From contig JACVSD010000018.1 of the NCBI GenBank assembly GCA_014534095.1, forward strand, positions 1 through 21,924: a stretch of 21,924 nt of DNA. The letters run 5' to 3'. The notes below the pieces were generated by a model, which did no database searches, was not told the origin of the DNA, and saw only the letters and a program-made list of their open reading frames with translations. The DNA comes from Nitrospiraceae bacterium. Its GTDB lineage: Bacteria > Nitrospirota > Nitrospiria > Nitrospirales > Nitrospiraceae. A program made the translations under genes and the position numbers. This document shows positions 1 to 7,077 of this stretch, piece by piece; the stretch's first letter is position 1, and each line of letters opens with the position of its first letter.

Positions 1-255
1 CGAATAGCCAAAGCCGGCTCAAAGGTCAAACTGAGCGGACTCAAAAGCCGCGATCCTGAAGGAGAGGCCCTCTACTATAGCTGGAGCCAAGTCCGCGGCA
101 GCAAGGTGTCGCTCCTGGATGTGAACGGCCCGGAAGCTTCCTTCCAAGCTCCGCAGGTCTCAGAACCGCGAACCTACCGTTTCAAGCTGCGCGTGACGGA
201 TCGGAAAGGCGCCGACAGCCTTCCCGCCTACGTCGATGTGATTGTCGAACCTTGA
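1..255 (+). CDS. PKD/Ig-like domain protein, C-terminal fragment
   Basis: This is the last 84 codons of a gene that begins before the window; frame 1 is open from base 1 to a TGA at 253-255. The fragment looks like one beta-sandwich repeat of the PKD / K319L-like type. It shows the signature order DPEG..LYYSWSQ (residues about 23-35), then SFQAPQV (about 55-61), TYRFKLRVTD (about 66-75), and a final strand ending VDVIVEP. Such domains are found in secreted or surface proteins and serve adhesion or spacing, so the full protein is probably extracytoplasmic; no function can be assigned from one domain. Its last 96 bases overlap, tail to tail, the minus-strand gene that ends at 160. The family call rests on pattern recognition only. 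Confidence 0.7.
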   Translation, partial: RIAKAGSKVKLSGLKSRDPEGEALYYSWSQVRGSKVSLLDVNGPEASFQAPQVSEPRTYRFKLRVTDRKGADSLPAYVDVIVEP

Positions 256-1836
256 CCGACCCATGCAGGCCAACACTGGTCCCAGACGGACCGGCCCGTA
301 GGTATGCCGGGCTTGATGCAACTCCTTGATATGCCGTTTGAGTGCCGGCCCGAATTTTGATCGCATGATTTCCTTTTCATGAGGTGCCACACTCTCCCTG
401 ACCTGCTCCACTGCTTCCCTCAACTGCCCGACCAGCCGGCGTCCCGATCCGGTGAGCCAGCCAAGATGGTGATCGGCATACTGCAAATCCAGGAGAGCGT
501 AACTGACCGATTCCACCTCCTCCAGGCAGCGGTACCGGGCGCGCTGAAGGTCGTGGGCGGTGAATCCGGCTTTTGTCCACCTGGTCCTCCCGCCCTGACC
601 CGACCCCCAGGAGGACAACCGTTCGAACAAGAGCGCCCCCATGGTGAAGGTAAACGTCGCGTGCAGGATGCCTCGCAAAGGACGAAGGCTTCGCCGCCAG
701 GGCGAATAAAAAATCTGCTGATGACGGTCGCCCTGATGCATCACGTGCTTGCGCAGCAGAAGGTTCAAGTGATGGTGACTGTTTTCATGGACGAGATCAT
801 CGACCAAATCCAAGTTGTCCCGGTCGAAACAGTTGATGAACGACAAACCGGGCCGGTGTCGATAACTGAAACTCACGACGCCTGTCGCCTTGAGCGGGAC
901 GATTCGGGACGTCAGCAGCCGGAGCACATCATACCCCTCGGGCCAGGCCGCTTGAATCGTCGTCCACGCTCGTCCGATCCGTGCCACCTGCTCCGCCGGC
1001 GTGCCGGTCAGCGTTCGAGGCTGCCGATCCTTTCTATAAACCAGCGTGGGACCGACGGTGACAGGGCCATCCGACGAAACCGCCGCTTGTGGATCGGACC
1101 GGCGCGTCCAATGCCATTGGCCTGCCGTTCCCGAGCCGGTCCAGAGCGGCGAGACCTGTCGGCCAATTTTCAGCGAAATCCCACTGTCCTGGATTCTAAA
1201 GAGCACGCGATTCCGTGATCGCTTCAATGCCGCCGCGAATTCTTGAGGGGGATGCCAGCGGTCGCCTGCCGCACCCACGGCCAGCGTGCCGGGCTCTTCG
1301 GCGCGTTCAAAGTTTTCCACGAGACTCCCGGGGACTTCCCACAAGGACAGGCTCTGTTGCCGGCACCATTTGACCGCAAGAAGCGGGTCGATGAGCAGCG
1401 CTTCCTGCGTGACATCGTGCGCCAGTCGTTGGCACAGACCAATCAGCCGCCGCTCCAGTCCGGCGGCCCGTGGACGGCCCTGCGGAAACAGCTCATCGAG
1501 ATAACTGTTTTCAAAGAATGTTTGTTCACATTCGGCGAACAGTTGCTCGGCAAACTCCCGTTGATCCGGTTCCTCCTTCCACTGCTCAAGGATGTCCATA
1601 AAGTAAACGAGATCGTTCAGCGCCTCGATCCAGCCAACGATTTTCCAGTTTCCGCAAGCCTCGACCTCAATGCTCTGACTCACGAACCGGAAGAAGCCCG
1701 CTGGAAGGGCAAGCCGGTTTGCCAGTTGCGAATAGTCCCCTATGAGTTCGCCACATAGGTCTTGCAGCAACCGTCTCATCGACAGACGGAATTCGTTTCT
1801 CACCCGTACCAATGGCTGTAGATCCAATGCCGTCAT
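160..1836 (-). CDS. HEXXH-motif protein, peptide-hydroxylase-like
   Basis: A 558-residue protein with no signal peptide, probably cytoplasmic. The key site is HENSH at residues 350-354 (HEXXH metal ligands), followed by YSPWRR (377-382) and RPLRGILH (385-392). This layout (HExxH, then SPWR, then RP..G.LH, then a helical tail) is the one I know from the 'HEXXH motif putative peptide modification' family, some members of which are alpha-ketoglutarate-dependent beta-hydroxylases of RiPP peptides. Here there is no obvious precursor peptide beside it. The N-terminal 200 residues are helical and unassigned. The frame stays open upstream to 2163, but that part overlaps the divergent NFACT gene and has no protein-like character, so ATG 1836 is preferred; no clear Shine-Dalgarno is seen there. 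The last 32 or so residues overlap the neighbouring plus-strand gene. It could alternatively be a zinc metalloprotease-like protein. Confidence 0.72.
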   Translation of the reverse strand: MTALDLQPLVRVRNEFRLSMRRLLQDLCGELIGDYSQLANRLALPAGFFRFVSQSIEVEACGNWKIVGWIEALNDLVYFMDILEQWKEEPDQREFAEQLFAECEQTFFENSYLDELFPQGRPRAAGLERRLIGLCQRLAHDVTQEALLIDPLLAVKWCRQQSLSLWEVPGSLVENFERAEEPGTLAVGAAGDRWHPPQEFAAALKRSRNRVLFRIQDSGISLKIGRQVSPLWTGSGTAGQWHWTRRSDPQAAVSSDGPVTVGPTLVYRKDRQPRTLTGTPAEQVARIGRAWTTIQAAWPEGYDVLRLLTSRIVPLKATGVVSFSYRHRPGLSFINCFDRDNLDLVDDLVHENSHHHLNLLLRKHVMHQGDRHQQIFYSPWRRSLRPLRGILHATFTFTMGALLFERLSSWGSGQGGRTRWTKAGFTAHDLQRARYRCLEEVESVSYALLDLQYADHHLGWLTGSGRRLVGQLREAVEQVRESVAPHEKEIMRSKFGPALKRHIKELHQARHTYGPVRLGPVLACMGRSRFDNHIDVGGKAVGAFPIRHAQLETVGSRF

Positions 1837-2104
1837 GATGGAAGAATCGCGCGAGCAGCGTCCGTGCGTTGCAAGGCACCGACTGTACTGGAGCCTCAAA
1901 TCATCTGCAAGAAAGACCACTGCGCCGGAAGACCTCGCGGAGCCCAGCGAAACCCTCTTGACCGAATGGCGACGTGCGGGACAGTCATACGACTGCTGCT
2001 CCGTCGTGTCCTGCCGTGGGGATGCTTGTTGCCTGCATCCTAGCAGTGGCCGTAGAGTAGCGGTCTCCCATCCCTCGAGTGTGCTGATTGAAGGCGGGCA
2101 AGCG
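1837..2104. promoter_or_regulatory. Divergent intergenic region
   Basis: This 268-base gap separates the start of the HEXXH gene (leftward) from the start of the NFACT gene (rightward), so it must hold promoters for both. Only weak candidates are visible. On the plus strand TTGCCT and TAGAGT are 18 bases apart, roughly 50-80 bases before the NFACT start. On the minus strand TTGCAG and TACAGT are 17 bases apart. Neither is good enough to annotate separately. No RNA gene or strong hairpin was seen. Confidence 0.35.
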
Positions 2105-3550
2105 ATGGCCATGAGCAGTGCCGACATAGAACGGGTTCTTGGAGAAATTACTCCTGCGGTCAAGGGTGGCTGGATTCAGAAGATCTCCCAACCGACACCT
2201 CGGTCATTGGTGCTCGACATCCGAGTGCCCGGGCACACGCATCGCCTGTTGATGTCCTGTCAGGCCGAGACCGCTCGGCTGCATTTCCTTACGCGCCCAC
2301 TGATGAACCCGCCCTCACCCCCGGCGTTCTGTCAGTTTTTGAGAGCACACATGCAGGGCGCCCGTATTGATGACCTCGTTCAGGTGCCGCACGATCGCAT
2401 TGTTCGATTGATGGTGACGACGCAACGAGGCCCGCGCCAAATCGTGTGTGAGTTGACCGGCAGCAAGGCGAACATCCTTGCGTTGGATGCCGACGAAACC
2501 GTCCTCCGCAGTCTGAGCGGAGCACGCGACGTGATCGGTCGGCCGTATGCGACTCCGCCATCGAGACAGGCGATGCCGCAAGTCCAACCCGTCCATCGAT
2601 TCGTCGGCCCGGCCCAGGCTTCGTTTCCCCTCTCCGCGGCGATTGAGGCGCATTACCATGACCAGGAAGACCAGCTTGCCTTCAACGCCGGCCGGGAAGC
2701 CAGGCGGCGGGCACTACAGAAAGCGCTGAAAAAGGACCAGCGGCGTATCGAGGCGTGGCGAGAGGATCTGCAGAAGGCCTTGAGATACCGCCATTATGCG
2801 AGGTACGGGGAACTGATCAAGGCGCACCTTGGCAGCATCGACAAAGGCATGGATCGGGTGACGCTGGTCGACTATTACGATGACGCATTGCCTGAGGTGA
2901 CCATCCCGCTGGATAGCACCAAGTCAGCACAAGGCAATATGGATGCGTACTTCCGCAAACATCGAAAATATCTTACTGCCGAGCGGGAGCTTCACCCCCG
3001 CATTGCGCGAGCGGAACGTGAACTGGAGCACCTACGACATGAACTCGCAACGATCGAGCAGGGCACCTGGAGGCCGCCTGCCGCACCCCATCCCGTCGGT
3101 CCGAGAACCGCAATACCACCAGGCGGCAAGCCTTCGGACCCGCGCCGTGGCCCGTTTCGGCGGTTCACCTCGACCGATGGATTGCCCATCTTCGTCGGGC
3201 GCAATGCACGCGAAAACGATGCCCTGACGTTTGGTTTGGCCAAGAGTGACGACCTCTGGCTTCACGCGCGCGGCACGCCCGGCTCGCATGTCGTCGTGCG
3301 CCTCGAGAAGGGCATGGACCCGCCTCCCGACACGATACGAGACGCCGCCACGTTAGCTCTGCTGTATAGTGATTTAAAGAAAAGCGGCAAAGGCGACGTC
3401 ATTTACACCCGTCGGAAATGGGTCAAAAAGGCGAAGGGACAGGCCGCCGGAGCCGTGACCGTCACGCAGGAAAAATCGCTGCATGTGAGCCTGGACAAAA
3501 AGCGGCTCGAGGAACTCAGGCAGCGAACTCCTCAAGAGGCACCCGGATAA
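2105..3550 (+). CDS. rqcH: NFACT / RqcH-type ribosome quality-control protein
   Basis: A 481-residue NFACT protein, the bacterial relative of eukaryotic Rqc2/NEMF. Known members bind 50S subunits with stalled peptidyl-tRNA and recruit tRNA-Ala to add C-terminal alanine tails for degradation. NFACT-N spans about 1-180 and contains HDRIV with D97 and R98, the Asp-Arg pair needed for tailing in the Bacillus enzyme. A charged coiled coil covers about 195-320, including GELIKAHL and KSAQGNMDAYFRKHRKYL. A Pro-rich linker (322-350) leads to NFACT-R (about 351-465) with DGLPIFVGRN, DDLWLHARGTPGSHVV and DVIYTRRKWVKK. It is shorter than the usual 550-600 residues, mainly because the helix-hairpin-helix region is reduced. 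The start is ATG 2105 with AAGG about 10 bases upstream; ATG 2111 is possible. The open frame upstream to 1742 is not protein-like. Confidence 0.9.
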   Translation: MAMSSADIERVLGEITPAVKGGWIQKISQPTPRSLVLDIRVPGHTHRLLMSCQAETARLHFLTRPLMNPPSPPAFCQFLRAHMQGARIDDLVQVPHDRIVRLMVTTQRGPRQIVCELTGSKANILALDADETVLRSLSGARDVIGRPYATPPSRQAMPQVQPVHRFVGPAQASFPLSAAIEAHYHDQEDQLAFNAGREARRRALQKALKKDQRRIEAWREDLQKALRYRHYARYGELIKAHLGSIDKGMDRVTLVDYYDDALPEVTIPLDSTKSAQGNMDAYFRKHRKYLTAERELHPRIARAERELEHLRHELATIEQGTWRPPAAPHPVGPRTAIPPGGKPSDPRRGPFRRFTSTDGLPIFVGRNARENDALTFGLAKSDDLWLHARGTPGSHVVVRLEKGMDPPPDTIRDAATLALLYSDLKKSGKGDVIYTRRKWVKKAKGQAAGAVTVTQEKSLHVSLDKKRLEELRQRTPQEAPG

Positions 3551-3721
3551 AGTGGCGATGTTGGCCAGAGGCGAAGCGTCCCCGACCAAAGCTTCAAGCA
3601 TGGACGTCAACGACGCTGGTCCCACTATAGACACTGCCGAACACCGCGTCACACAACGCTCGGATGAGATGGAATCGGTTCGACGACCCCGGAGGTACGC
3701 ATGGAGCAGCCCGCCCCGTAC

Positions 3722-4402
3722 TCAAGAAGGGGCATGCTCGGTCATAAACCAGCCGGCAATCGACAAGCGCCGATGAGGACCGGCGGTTTGGTCGACCCGG
3801 CACACGCGATGAAAACGGGGCACCGTAAACATCACGAGCGACCCCGGGCGGGGCTCAATGCAATGTGTCGGCACGAGGTCCGGCCGGTCCGCCGTATGAC
3901 TTGGCCGCTTCTCATAAATGATCAACTCACCGCCCCAGTCCGATCGCCACTCTTCATGGAAATATGTGACAAGGGCAATTCGCCGTAACGGCGCCGGTCG
4001 CCCTGCGACGGCTTGGCCCTGGTCCGTGTCATTGTGCGTCAAGAGGCAATCTCCGGCGGCATACGAGTAGTAACTGAAACCCATGTGGCGGCCGGTAATG
4101 TTCGGGAACGATTCCATGTATTGTTGGATGCAGGGCATCTGAAGTCGCGAGAGAAGCCGCTGTCCTTGCACCGGACGGATGTCAGCCTTGGCCCAATCAC
4201 CTGAATGGGGGAAATCCTCCCGCACTTTCGGCAATTGCGACAAACTGCGCCACGTCGCCTGATGCATGGCGTCTCGAAACCACTGCCGTTCCTCGGCCGA
4301 CCAGAAGTCCTCAATCACAAGGACGGGTTGCCGATGGAACGAAAAGGAGTGCATGTCCGAAAGCGGAACGGTGGCGGACTGGAGGATCGGTTGAAGGCTC
4401 AT
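3722..4402 (-). CDS. 2-oxoglutarate/Fe(II)-dependent oxygenase
   Basis: A 226-residue soluble protein of the prolyl-4-hydroxylase-like 2OG-Fe(II) oxygenase family (2OG-FeII_Oxy_3 type). The double-stranded beta-helix core carries the Fe(II) ligands H123 and D125 (in LTHNDTD) and H198 (VPRFHRV), with R211 or R212 in HRRLSIAGWFM as the 2-oxoglutarate-binding arginine. WGGELIIY (156-163) is the typical strand between them. Such enzymes hydroxylate proteins or small molecules using O2 and 2-oxoglutarate; the substrate cannot be read from sequence. ATG 4402 is chosen because GTGAGGAAGAG sits just before it; in-frame ATGs at 4420 and 4429 would add 6 or 9 residues. It lies downstream of the RRM gene on the same strand, separated by a strong hairpin, and faces the NFACT gene tail to tail. 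Confidence 0.88.
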   Translation of the reverse strand: MSLQPILQSATVPLSDMHSFSFHRQPVLVIEDFWSAEERQWFRDAMHQATWRSLSQLPKVREDFPHSGDWAKADIRPVQGQRLLSRLQMPCIQQYMESFPNITGRHMGFSYYSYAAGDCLLTHNDTDQGQAVAGRPAPLRRIALVTYFHEEWRSDWGGELIIYEKRPSHTADRPDLVPTHCIEPRPGSLVMFTVPRFHRVCRVDQTAGPHRRLSIAGWFMTEHAPS

Positions 4403-4486
4403 CTCTTCCTCACGAATCATCGCTCGCACGCTCTTAGCGTCTTATCATCCTCTCAAGCCGCTCCACAAGTCTTCCTCAAATGCAGA

Positions 4487-4514
4487 GGGGCTGCCGCCTT
4501 TCGACGACAGCCCC
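4487..4514 (-). terminator. GC-rich hairpin, probable terminator
   Basis: On the minus strand GGGGCTGTCG pairs with CGGCAGCCCC around an 8-base loop (10 base pairs, one G-U). It begins about 23 bases after the stop of the RRM gene and lies before the 2OG oxygenase start. The T-tract after it is poor (TCTGCATTTG), so it may be a weak or attenuating terminator, or an mRNA 3'-end stabiliser. Confidence 0.5.
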
Positions 4515-4537
4515 CAAGACTCCCCGCAGATTTCCGA

Positions 4538-4885
4538 CTACCAGCGATCGCGCTTTCCACCACCGCCGCCGCTCCCGCTGCGGCCTCCACCGCCGCCGCC
4601 GAATCCACCGCGTCCACCGCCGCCGCCCGTGCGTGGCTCCTGAGGACGTGCTTCATTGACAGTGAGGGTCCGGCCACCCATTTCAGCACCATTTAACGCC
4701 GTAATAGCGGCTTGTGCTTCTGAATCAGAGGACATCTCCACAAAGCCAAAGCCTCGCGATTGTCCGGTGAATTTGTCCGTGATAATGCGCGCGGACGCCA
4801 CTGCGCCATGCTGCCCAAACAGATCGCTCAACTGCTGCTCGGTCGCCGAATATGGCAACCCACCGACATAAATCTTCGAACCCAT
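4538..4885 (-). CDS. Glycine-rich RRM RNA-binding protein
   Basis: A 115-residue protein with one RNA-recognition motif and a glycine-rich tail, the layout of bacterial/cyanobacterial Rbp and plant GRP proteins. RNP2 is IYVGGL (residues 5-10) and RNP1 is RGFGFVEM (44-51), with the aromatic residues that stack on RNA. Residues 87-110 are almost all Gly with scattered Arg, Ser and Phe (RGG-like), ending KRDRW. In known members these bind single-stranded RNA and are often induced by cold or stress, acting as RNA chaperones. The start at ATG 4885 is fixed by a strong AAAGGAGG seven bases upstream. The gene is probably monocistronic, with about 200 bases of leader or promoter region upstream and a hairpin downstream. 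Confidence 0.93.
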   Translation of the reverse strand: MGSKIYVGGLPYSATEQQLSDLFGQHGAVASARIITDKFTGQSRGFGFVEMSSDSEAQAAITALNGAEMGGRTLTVNEARPQEPRTGGGGGRGGFGGGGGGRSGSGGGGGKRDRW

Positions 4886-4892
4886 CGGGGTT

Positions 4893-4900
4893 CCTCCTTT
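4893..4900 (-). promoter_or_regulatory. Strong RBS of the RRM gene
   Basis: AAAGGAGG on the minus strand lies seven bases before ATG 4885. It matches the anti-Shine-Dalgarno core and decides against the in-frame start nine codons upstream at 4912. Confidence 0.85.
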
Positions 4901-5114
4901 AAATGATGACATTGTCTTGAACGCGAGGAACAGGGGAAGGAGCGGGCCGAAGACGCGATCGATGCAGCGACTTAGGTCTGACTTCCGACGAAATTCCCGG
5001 ACAAGGCAACATCGACGTTGTGGGCCTTCTCTCTTAAACTGGCTTCATCGCGAGGCCCGAACGAAGAATTCTTTGTACCGTAGCATAGCGACTATTCGAT
5101 TACAACCTAGAGAG

Positions 5115-5906
5115 TCACTCACCGACCCGCACGAGCAACCCTTGATCTTTGCAGTAGGCAAAGGTGCGATAGAACCACGCCACGACGGCAACAAGCAGCA
5201 GCATATTGAGGCCCGCTGCCCAAACTAGATTGCTCCAGGGAGCAGCCCCGACGGTCAGGACGGACCGCATGCCCTCGAACACATGTGCCGCCGGGTTCGC
5301 CCAGGCCACCGGCTGGAGCCAGCCCGGCAGGACCTCCAGGGGATAGAAGACACACGAGATCGGCTGGAAAAGAAACACCATACTCCAAGCGAGGACCTCG
5401 GCCTCCTGGCCGAACCGCATGATGAGCGACGTCGTGAAGACGCCGATCACCCACCCTGTAATCACCAGATTCACCACGAACGGAATAAGCCACAGTCCGA
5501 TGGCCAACACGTTGTAGGAATAAAAGAGCAGGGCGCTGATCATCATGACGATCGACACGACCGTGACTTTGAGAATGCTGATGACCATCGTCGCGGCGAG
5601 GAACTCGTTCGGCTTCAGCGGGCTGGCAAAGAGATTCATCAAATTTCGCGCCCACAGTTCCTCCAGAAACGAAATGGTAATGCCTTGTTGGGATCGGAAC
5701 AGCATGTCCCACAAGATGAGGGCCCCTAAGAAAAAGGTGACAAAGCCGGGAACCTCTTTCTGGTACCGCGCCAGGTAGAGGGTGATAAATCCCCAAATCA
5801 CCAGGTCGAGAAACGGCCAATAGAAGATTTCCATGATGCGCGGCAAACTGCGCCGGTACAGGTACAGATGGCGGGACAGAAGGGCGTAGACCCGATGCCA
5901 TTTCAT
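5115..5906 (-). CDS. ABC-2 type transporter permease
   Basis: A 263-residue integral membrane protein with about six transmembrane helices, of the ABC-2 exporter family (NodJ/DrrB-like). A cytoplasmic N-terminus is followed by the first helix near residues 27-47 (MEIFYWPFLDLVIWGF). The family signature region near residues 180-210 reads FLFQPISCVFYPLEVLPGWLQPVAWANPAAHVFEGMR, here split in mind as FQPISCVFYP and LPGWLQPVAWANP. It pairs with the ATPase encoded at 6313-7056 to form an exporter of unknown substrate. Its ATG overlaps the stop of the preceding small membrane protein (ATGA), so translation is coupled. It is the last gene of the long minus-strand train; no clear terminator is seen after its TGA. 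Confidence 0.9.
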   Translation of the reverse strand: MKWHRVYALLSRHLYLYRRSLPRIMEIFYWPFLDLVIWGFITLYLARYQKEVPGFVTFFLGALILWDMLFRSQQGITISFLEELWARNLMNLFASPLKPNEFLAATMVISILKVTVVSIVMMISALLFYSYNVLAIGLWLIPFVVNLVITGWVIGVFTTSLIMRFGQEAEVLAWSMVFLFQPISCVFYPLEVLPGWLQPVAWANPAAHVFEGMRSVLTVGAAPWSNLVWAAGLNMLLLVAVVAWFYRTFAYCKDQGLLVRVGE

Positions 5907-6298
5907 GCGCAGCCGTCCCGATCATGGTGATGTGCGCAGCCTCCGCACCCGGCATGTTTCCCCAGCAGTTCATCTCTCAGGTGACGGACACCGCTCATCA
6001 TATGGGCGGCGGCTCGCTGGCCATCCGGCGCCCGGCGCAATCCGAATCCCATGAGCACCATCGGCATGCCCAGGAGGCCCATGCCAAACGGCATCGCCTT
6101 GGTCTCGCTTTCGCCTGCCCACCAGATCGCCGCTCCCATGAGCAGAAGCGGAATGACGGCGACCCCGAGGCTATTGAGGACGATGCGCCAATGACAGGTG
6201 CCTCGACGGACGCCCGCTAGACTGACACTGAGCCAATACCATCCCCACAGAGCACTGAGCGCCAGTCCGCCAACCAGAAGACCGATAATAAAACCCAC
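5903..6298 (-). CDS. Small membrane protein with Cys/His-rich tail
   Basis: A 131-residue protein with three predicted membrane segments (about 3-26, 42-62 and 70-88) and a hydrophilic C-terminal tail of about 40 residues. The tail ends in CGGCAHHHDRDGCA, giving CxxC, three consecutive His and a further Cys, a likely metal-binding cluster. I do not recognise the family. The start is GTG 6298, supported by AGGAG seven bases upstream that lies next to the stop codon of the ABC ATPase; its own stop overlaps the permease start by four bases. Placement between the two halves of an ABC transporter suggests it is an accessory subunit or works with the same substrate. Confidence 0.75.
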   Translation of the reverse strand: MGFIIGLLVGGLALSALWGWYWLSVSLAGVRRGTCHWRIVLNSLGVAVIPLLLMGAAIWWAGESETKAMPFGMGLLGMPMVLMGFGLRRAPDGQRAAAHMMSGVRHLRDELLGKHAGCGGCAHHHDRDGCA

Positions 6299-6312
6299 CG
6301 ATTCGCTCCTCT

Positions 6313-7056
6313 CTATCCGCGCAGGCTGCCGGACTCGCGGGCCAGCTTCAGGAAGACTTCTTCCAAGTCCTCCTGGCCGAAACGCGTCACGATTTCCTGA
6401 GCTGTTCCTTCAGCAACGAGCTGGCCTCTCTGGAGAAAGATGATGCGGTCAGACATCTCCTCCATTTCCCGCATGTTATGAGACGTATAGAAGATACTCA
6501 ATCCCGAGGACCGGCGTTCTTCTTTCAGCAAGACCCTGATCTTCTGCGCGATGTCGGGGTCTAGACTGGCCGTGGGTTCATCGAGAAACAAGATCTTAGG
6601 TTCAGTCAACAGCGCTTTGGCCAAGGTGAGCCGTGTTAGCTGGCCCGAGGACAATTTTCTGGTCACTTTATGGCGAAACTCGTCCATTTCAAGTTTCTTG
6701 ACGATGTCATCCACATGTCGCGGAATGTCCCGAAGTCCGTAGAGACGAGCCACGACCCATAGGTTTTCTTCGACCGTCAGGGATTGCGGCATCGACAGAT
6801 AGGTGGAGGAGAAATTCACTTGTTGAAGAATTGCCTCGCGGTCGGTGGACAGGTTCCGTCCGAACATATGGATAGTCCCTGCCGTGGGGGTGACCAATCC
6901 CAGGAGCATTTGAATGGTGGTCGTTTTACCGGCCCCATTCGGACCGAGCACGCCCAAGATCTCGCCTTGTTTGATGTCAAACGACACGTCATTGACGGCG
7001 GTGAAGGCGCCGAAGCGCTTGGTCAGATGTGAGACGGTCAACACGGACATCGACAT
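6313..7056 (-). CDS. ABC transporter ATP-binding protein
   Basis: A 247-residue ABC ATPase of the exporter (DrrA/NatA-like) class. Walker A is GPNGAGKT (38-45), the signature motif is LSSGQ (135-139, one change from LSGGQ), Walker B is ILFLDE (155-160) followed by PTASLD, and the H-loop is TSHN (H193). It energises the ABC-2 permease encoded two genes downstream. Start ATG 7056 leaves a 21-base gap after the cytochrome gene. There is no good Shine-Dalgarno, and ATG 7050 is an alternative. Substrate unknown; the family is often annotated as multidrug or sodium export, which the sequence itself does not show. Confidence 0.92.
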   Translation of the reverse strand: MSMSVLTVSHLTKRFGAFTAVNDVSFDIKQGEILGVLGPNGAGKTTTIQMLLGLVTPTAGTIHMFGRNLSTDREAILQQVNFSSTYLSMPQSLTVEENLWVVARLYGLRDIPRHVDDIVKKLEMDEFRHKVTRKLSSGQLTRLTLAKALLTEPKILFLDEPTASLDPDIAQKIRVLLKEERRSSGLSIFYTSHNMREMEEMSDRIIFLQRGQLVAEGTAQEIVTRFGQEDLEEVFLKLARESGSLRG

Positions 7057-7077
7057 GGTATGGCTCGCGTGATGGTC

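Noticed and set aside
379..1218. 279-codon open frame on the plus strand
   Set aside because: It lies antisense to the HEXXH gene, has no protein-family features and arises from GC-rich codon bias.
1742..2104. N-terminal extension of the NFACT gene
   Set aside because: It runs over the divergent region and the opposite gene; the family N-terminus begins at 2105.
1837..2163. N-terminal extension of the HEXXH gene to 2163
   Set aside because: The extra 109 residues have no domain character and would overlap the NFACT start; ATG 1836 gives a more natural protein.
4453..4692. Alanine-rich open frames over the RRM gene
   Set aside because: They are products of the glycine-codon repeats read in other frames.
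5119..5973. 284-codon open frame on the minus strand
   Set aside because: It is out of frame with the ABC-2 permease, which has proper membrane helices and coupled translation.
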